A DNA stretch of 8,145 nt from Planctomycetales bacterium (GTDB lineage Bacteria > Planctomycetota > Phycisphaerae > SM23-33), in the NCBI GenBank assembly GCA_030642005.1, contig DAOWOP010000117.1, positions 1 to 8,145 of the forward strand. The letters are read 5' to 3'. The position numbers and the translations under genes were made by a program. The notes beneath the pieces were generated by a model. That model was given only the letters and a program-made list of their open reading frames with translations, did not search any database and was not told the DNA's origin. Within the stretch, counting starts at the first letter, position 1; the number at the start of each line of letters is the position of its first letter. This document shows, piece after piece, positions 4,398-8,145 of this stretch.

Positions 4398-6694
4398 GAT
4401 CCTTCACCTTTCTTCCATTCTTTCGGCGCAGGTTTCGGCTCTACCTTGCCGCCGAGGGTTCGCTGTTTTAACTTTCGGTCCAGTTCCTGCGTCGTCTTGG
4501 TGACGCGAGATTGTTTCTTTGCTACGATTTTGTGCTGAAGTTTCAACTCAGTTCCGGAAGCCTCGTCGCTGCGTCCGCTGGCGTCCAACACCAGCGTCCG
4601 TTTGTTAATCTGCACCTGGAGGCTTCGCAGCATTTTCAGTTCGGCTACCGGCGGGACCAGCGGAGGTTTTTTGCCGCCGCCGCCGCCTCCTCCGCCGCCT
4701 TTCTTCTTTTTTTTGCGACGGCGCTGCTCCTTCTGAAGGGCATCGACCAACTCTTCCAGGTTCTTCTCGATCCCCTTCTGCACCGATTGGGTCAACGGGC
4801 CTGCTTTCTTCTTCGCCAGCCGGTTCTGGACGTTGGCGAGGTCTTCGTGAACCTCATCCAGCACCATAGGGAACACTGCGGTGGTTCCCTCGGCCCGAAT
4901 TCTCACGAGGGCGCCGTCGATTTTTTCGGCGAGTTCGCCTTCGCCGTCGGAAAGTTCAGCCAGTTTCAGCACCTCAGGCCTGTCGTACTTGTCGCCGCTG
5001 CGTTTTTTGTAAGTCTGGTCCGTCAATTTCGTAATTATTTTCTGTCGCTCAAGCGCATCGCGGAGTATCTGCTCGATCTTGGCCAGTGTTTCTTCCTGTG
5101 CCGCCTCTCGCGCCTTGGTGATAGCACGCTCAAGATCCTCAGCGGCCTTTTTGAGTTGCTCGACGGCCTGGCCCTGCTTGGAACCGGCGGCCGAAGCGTT
5201 GCCCTGGCTGAGGCTGCTGGCTGCCTGTTGCATCGACTTGGCGGCAGCGGCGGCCGATTTCTGCCCTGGAGTGGGCTGACCTGACTTGGAGGACTTCTTC
5301 ATGTCTTTAGCCGTTTGACCCGTCTGTTTAGCGGTGGCTTTCTGGGCGTCCTCTTGTCTCTTCAGGTCTGCGTTTTTGGCGGCATCTTCCAGTTTTTTCG
5401 CCAGATCGGCCAGACGCTTTGCCTCTTTGCGCATCTGCTCCAGCGCCTTTTGCTGCGAACCGGCGGCGGCTTTTTTATCCTGCTCGCCGAGGCTGCTGCT
5501 GGCCTTGCTCATATTCCCGGAGGCCTTGTCAAGGTTGCTTTTCGACCCGGACGGACTTTTAGAACCCATGCCGGCTTTTTCCTCGGCGGCCTTTACCGCC
5601 TTTGACAACTCGGACGTTTCGCCGGCCAGTTTTTTCTGCTGCTTTGCCAGGCCGGAAGCCTTGCTCGAAGCGCCCATCTTCTTAATGGCTTCGGTGAGTT
5701 TCTTTTCGGCGGCTTTCAGGTCGGCGATGGCCTGTTTCTGGTGCGGGTCGGCGGCGCGGGCGTTTGTGGCGGCGAGTTCGTCGGCTGCCTTGCTCATCTG
5801 ACCGGCGGCGCTACCGGCGTCTTTGGCGGCGGATTCAGCGGCCTTGGCCGGTGCACCGGCGCCCTTACCGAGGTTATCCAACTTTTGGGCTACTTTTCCG
5901 GCACGCGCCTTCAGGTCCTTCTGCCTTTCCGAAGCCAGAAGAAGTCTGCCCGGCGTAGCCTTGGCGCTGGCCTGGGCGAGTGCTTCCTGGTCCTTGATCA
6001 ACTTGCGAATCTCCCGCCTGGTCTCGGCAAGTTTCTTGATTGTATCCTTGGCGGAGGGAAGCCCTTTGGTCTCCTTAAGCATCTCCTGTTCACGTTTAAT
6101 CAGACCTTCCAGTTTTTTGCCGAGTTCTCGAAATTGTTTGGCGAGTTGTTTGCCTTCGGCGGCCAGGCGGGCGTCGCGCTGATGCCGTTTTTCTCTTTCT
6201 GTCAATCCCTTGATGCGGTCGAGAAACGCTTCCAACTCCTTGGCGCGTTTGTCCAACGCCTCGGCGCTTAACGGGCTGCTCTGAAGCGTTTTGAGCACCT
6301 TTTTCAGTTCTTCGACGACGTCGGACTGGGCGGTGCCGGCCAGGCTGGTCAGGCCTTTGCCGAGATATGAGATGACTTTGTCCATGTCGTCGTCGATAAA
6401 GGCCTGTTGGGCCTGGTTAACAGCCTGCTTGATGGCGCGGGCGGCTTCAGGCTCGCTCTTGGCCAGGTCGTCGGCGACTATCAACATCATCTGAGTCAGT
6501 TTCTCGAACTGTTTCTTGAGAGAGTGTTCACGCAACATCAATTCCGTATGGATGTTTTTTTTGTCCGGCCCGGTGATCACCGGCTCTGCAAGGGCGATAT
6601 TTCGTCCCTCTCCGCCGGCCACAACGAGCAAAGACATCCCCAACAGTACTGCCGTGAATCCGGCAATTCGCTTTGTCATTATGTCATTTATCAT
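4394..6694 (-). CDS. Large secreted Ala/Lys-rich coiled-coil protein
   Basis: A 766-residue exported protein, almost wholly helical. The signal peptide spans residues 1-36 (TAVLLGMSLLVVAGG core; ALA before Glu37 is a good signal peptidase I site). Residues 45-270 are heptad-like coiled coil rich in Lys, Glu, Leu and Gln. Residues 298-532 contain three copies of a 45-residue helical repeat separated by low-complexity Ser/Gly/Lys linkers. Residues 536-655 are a further helical segment. Residues 658-674 read RRR, five Lys, nine Gly, followed by PPLVPPVAELKMLRSLQ (677-693), a pattern I associate with planctomycete proteins of this kind, then a basic tail. The start at 6694 is supported by GGAG 8 bases upstream and by an ATGA overlap with the preceding stop; the in-frame ATG at 6679 has no such site. 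Neighbours are exported too, suggesting a shared envelope assembly. Homology is hard to judge because of composition; function unknown. Confidence 0.88.
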   Translation of the reverse strand: MINDIMTKRIAGFTAVLLGMSLLVVAGGEGRNIALAEPVITGPDKKNIHTELMLREHSLKKQFEKLTQMMLIVADDLAKSEPEAARAIKQAVNQAQQAFIDDDMDKVISYLGKGLTSLAGTAQSDVVEELKKVLKTLQSSPLSAEALDKRAKELEAFLDRIKGLTEREKRHQRDARLAAEGKQLAKQFRELGKKLEGLIKREQEMLKETKGLPSAKDTIKKLAETRREIRKLIKDQEALAQASAKATPGRLLLASERQKDLKARAGKVAQKLDNLGKGAGAPAKAAESAAKDAGSAAGQMSKAADELAATNARAADPHQKQAIADLKAAEKKLTEAIKKMGASSKASGLAKQQKKLAGETSELSKAVKAAEEKAGMGSKSPSGSKSNLDKASGNMSKASSSLGEQDKKAAAGSQQKALEQMRKEAKRLADLAKKLEDAAKNADLKRQEDAQKATAKQTGQTAKDMKKSSKSGQPTPGQKSAAAAAKSMQQAASSLSQGNASAAGSKQGQAVEQLKKAAEDLERAITKAREAAQEETLAKIEQILRDALERQKIITKLTDQTYKKRSGDKYDRPEVLKLAELSDGEGELAEKIDGALVRIRAEGTTAVFPMVLDEVHEDLANVQNRLAKKKAGPLTQSVQKGIEKNLEELVDALQKEQRRRKKKKKGGGGGGGGGKKPPLVPPVAELKMLRSLQVQINKRTLVLDASGRSDEASGTELKLQHKIVAKKQSRVTKTTQELDRKLKQRTLGGKVEPKPAPKEWKKGEGS
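4405..4409 (-). promoter_or_regulatory. Shine-Dalgarno site inside upstream gene end
   Basis: AGGTG on the minus strand, 7 bases before the ATG at 4397 and within the last codons of the coiled-coil gene. With the ATGA overlap it indicates translational coupling of the two genes. Confidence 0.6.
4673..4714 (-). repeat. Lys5-Gly9 tract over an A8 run
   Basis: Residues 661-674 of the coiled-coil protein are five Lys codons followed by nine Gly codons. In the mRNA sense this is a run of eight A, then AGAAG, then a G-rich block of repeated GGC/GGA that could form a two-tier G-quadruplex or a strong stall. In the protein it is a basic patch and flexible linker ahead of the C-terminal PPVAELKMLRSLQ motif. 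Confidence 0.95.
5099..5803 (-). repeat. Three-fold internal protein repeat, about 45 residues each
   Basis: Within the coiled-coil protein, segments starting near residues 298, 393 and 486 align without gaps around Met300, Met395 and Met488. The shared pattern is M-x-x-A-x-x-x-L, eight residues, then A-x-x-x-x-Q-x-x-A-(I/L/V)-x-x-(L/M) and a following A-x-x-L helix. Copies are 95 and 93 residues apart, so spacing is also conserved. The DNA copies are diverged, so this is an old protein-level repeat and not a recent duplication. Confidence 0.75.
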
Positions 6695-8145
6695 TTGTTT
6701 TTCTCCGGCTTGGTCGTCGCGTCAAATATCGTTCCAGTTTCGGTTTTCGCCTTCTGGCGGATTTCCTCGAGTATTTTCGTACTCACTTTGATTATCACCT
6801 TCAGGTGGTTTTCCAGTTCCTGCCGCCTTATTCCTCGCTGCATCTCTTCGAGGATTTTTTCCAGTTCTTTGTAAAACCCATCGAGTGTCTCTGTGGCGCT
6901 TGTAGTAATTTGGCCTACAGCCGCAGCATCTGTCTCTTTAGACGCACGAGCCAGCGATGCGCCGAGATTAACCATGGGTTTTTCTGAAATTTCCAGGAGC
7001 GGCAGAATGATCTTGCCAGCCAGTCGCCGCTTTTCAGTCGGCGTTCCGATGCGATTGTAATTCATCTCGTCGAGGACGCTGCTGAGCCGTTGGGCCACTG
7101 AAGCACACTGGACCGCTACCCGCCTCTGGGCCTTTGCCGCCACAGCCAGTTCCCGCCGAATTTCCACATCCAGGCCTGAAGAATCGAGCCTGTCGGCGGC
7201 GGCGAGAACTTTGTCCTTGACCTGTCCCTGAAGCACGACACAGCCGATGAATTCCTGGCTGATCTCCCTTTGGAGGCGGACCAGTTCGGCCATCAATTCC
7301 TCTTCGGAGACAATTTTGAACGCCTGGACGAGGCTTTGGCTTCTGTTCGGGCCTCCGAAGGATTCCGGAAGCGTGTCGCGGACAACAGTATGGATACGGA
7401 CCACCGAGCCGACCTTCAGTTTCATCGGTTCGATGTCCAGTTCATATGTAACGCGGGCCTCCCTGGCTACGGGCACGCCCGGTACCGGTATTTTCTTAGC
7501 CGCAGGCGCCGTTGTCGTTTTTGAAGGCGACACGGGCGTTACGCACACCTCGAACCCCGCCACGCCGTAGTCGTCGCGTCCGTGGATCATCAGCGGTATC
7601 AGCGCCCTGGCGGTAACGTCCGCCCTGACGGCGGCGCGATTCATATCCACCGAAGGCGAGCGGTCAGGCTCAATGCGTATGGCGTACGTCGCACCGCGTA
7701 AGTTCGTTACCCCCTCGGTGTCGGTAAGTTCAAACTGGAGTTTTATCAAGGATTTATCGGGACGCTCCGGCAAATAGAAGTGCCCTTCAAGCCCCTTCGG
7801 ACCGGCCCGGTCGTTCTGTTCGGACACGTCGCCGGTACTGACAAGCCGCAAAGGCGCCGCTTCGACACCGTCCAGCAGCAGACGAGCGCCGGCCAGCGGC
7901 TTGTTGGCCCGGCCGGACAAAACAACCCGGCTTCCCGGAGGAATTGACAGCACGCCGCGTTCAAACTCGATCTCACCCCGCGGACGACTCATGTAGGCCG
8001 GGTAATCAATCGTGAACCTTACATCCAGCAGTTCCGGCGGATCGACCACCGTTACATGGCAATCCCCGGTTTTGTCGTCGTTGCCTGTTACATAGAACTC
8101 GAAGGGTTCAGCGACGTTGTTGAAGTTTTTTACATAGATATTTCC
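6691..8145 (-). CDS. DUF4175-like Ig/coiled-coil protein, 5' partial
   Basis: The frame is open from the window edge to a TGA at 6691, giving 484 visible residues; the true start lies outside. A GTG at 8049 is in frame, but coding-like sequence continues upstream of it (FEFYVTGNDD), so it is not the start. Visible residues 14-35 end an Ig-like strand set (FEFYV, HVTVVDPP). Residues 33-155 hold a second one with DYPAYMSRP and ANKPLAGARLLLDG. About 155-280 is a further beta region with IEPDRSPSV and HGRDDYGVAGFEV. From SEEELMAELVRLQREISQEF onward (about residue 280) the protein is helical and coiled-coil to the end. I recognise this order from large planctomycete DUF4175-like proteins whose missing N-terminus normally carries membrane segments; that part is inference. 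It shares a 4-base overlap with the next gene. Biochemical role unknown. Confidence 0.85.
   Translation of the reverse strand, partial: GNIYVKNFNNVAEPFEFYVTGNDDKTGDCHVTVVDPPELLDVRFTIDYPAYMSRPRGEIEFERGVLSIPPGSRVVLSGRANKPLAGARLLLDGVEAAPLRLVSTGDVSEQNDRAGPKGLEGHFYLPERPDKSLIKLQFELTDTEGVTNLRGATYAIRIEPDRSPSVDMNRAAVRADVTARALIPLMIHGRDDYGVAGFEVCVTPVSPSKTTTAPAAKKIPVPGVPVAREARVTYELDIEPMKLKVGSVVRIHTVVRDTLPESFGGPNRSQSLVQAFKIVSEEELMAELVRLQREISQEFIGCVVLQGQVKDKVLAAADRLDSSGLDVEIRRELAVAAKAQRRVAVQCASVAQRLSSVLDEMNYNRIGTPTEKRRLAGKIILPLLEISEKPMVNLGASLARASKETDAAAVGQITTSATETLDGFYKELEKILEEMQRGIRRQELENHLKVIIKVSTKILEEIRQKAKTETGTIFDATTKPEKNK
6703..6706 (-). promoter_or_regulatory. Shine-Dalgarno site for the coiled-coil gene
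   Basis: GGAG on the minus strand, 8 bases before the ATG at 6694, within the last codons of the preceding gene. It decides between the ATG at 6694 and the one at 6679, which lacks such a site. Confidence 0.6.

Noticed and set aside
7479..7488. Palindrome CCGGTACCGG
   Set aside because: Ten bases inside a coding region of a GC-rich gene; expected by chance and with no neighbouring signal.
8047..8049. GTG start for the right-edge gene
   Set aside because: The frame stays open to the window edge with a continuing beta-strand pattern, so the gene is truncated there and does not start at this codon.

Overview
This window looks like chromosomal DNA from a planctomycete-type bacterium (Planctomycetota, possibly a Phycisphaerae relative). 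That is an inference from gene families: a secreted NPCBM-domain protein, a very large Ala/Lys-rich coiled-coil protein and a DUF4175-like Ig/coiled-coil protein in tight order are familiar to me from that phylum. There is no rRNA, tRNA, transposase or phage gene to confirm it. All six genes lie on the minus strand and should be read from the right end of the window to the left.

Upstream block (8145 down to 1919): four genes form one compact transcription unit. A 5'-truncated DUF4175-like protein runs off the right edge. A 766-residue secreted coiled-coil protein follows through an ATGA stop/start overlap. A 406-residue secreted helical protein with a (Lys-Gly)14 tract follows through a second ATGA overlap. 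A secreted NPCBM-domain protein follows after 4 bases. All three complete proteins have signal peptides, so the block should act in or beyond the cytoplasmic membrane. No enzyme motif is visible in any of them; the content is binding, coiled-coil and cationic-linker sequence.

Downstream block (1906 down to 184): after a 76-base gap holding a good extended -10 promoter and a leader hairpin come queG (epoxyqueuosine reductase) and folE (GTP cyclohydrolase I), 30 bases apart. These are the last and the first enzymes of queuosine synthesis, so folE probably feeds tRNA modification here, with folate as an alternative or additional sink.

Left end (1-183): a striking array of 13 tandem 10-bp units lies just beyond the folE stop. 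It is non-coding as far as I can see and is the least explained element of the window. Other points worth a look are a dnaX-like slippery site with an upstream SD-like motif in the coiled-coil gene, a three-fold internal repeat in the same protein, and a four-fold beta-type repeat in the NPCBM protein.
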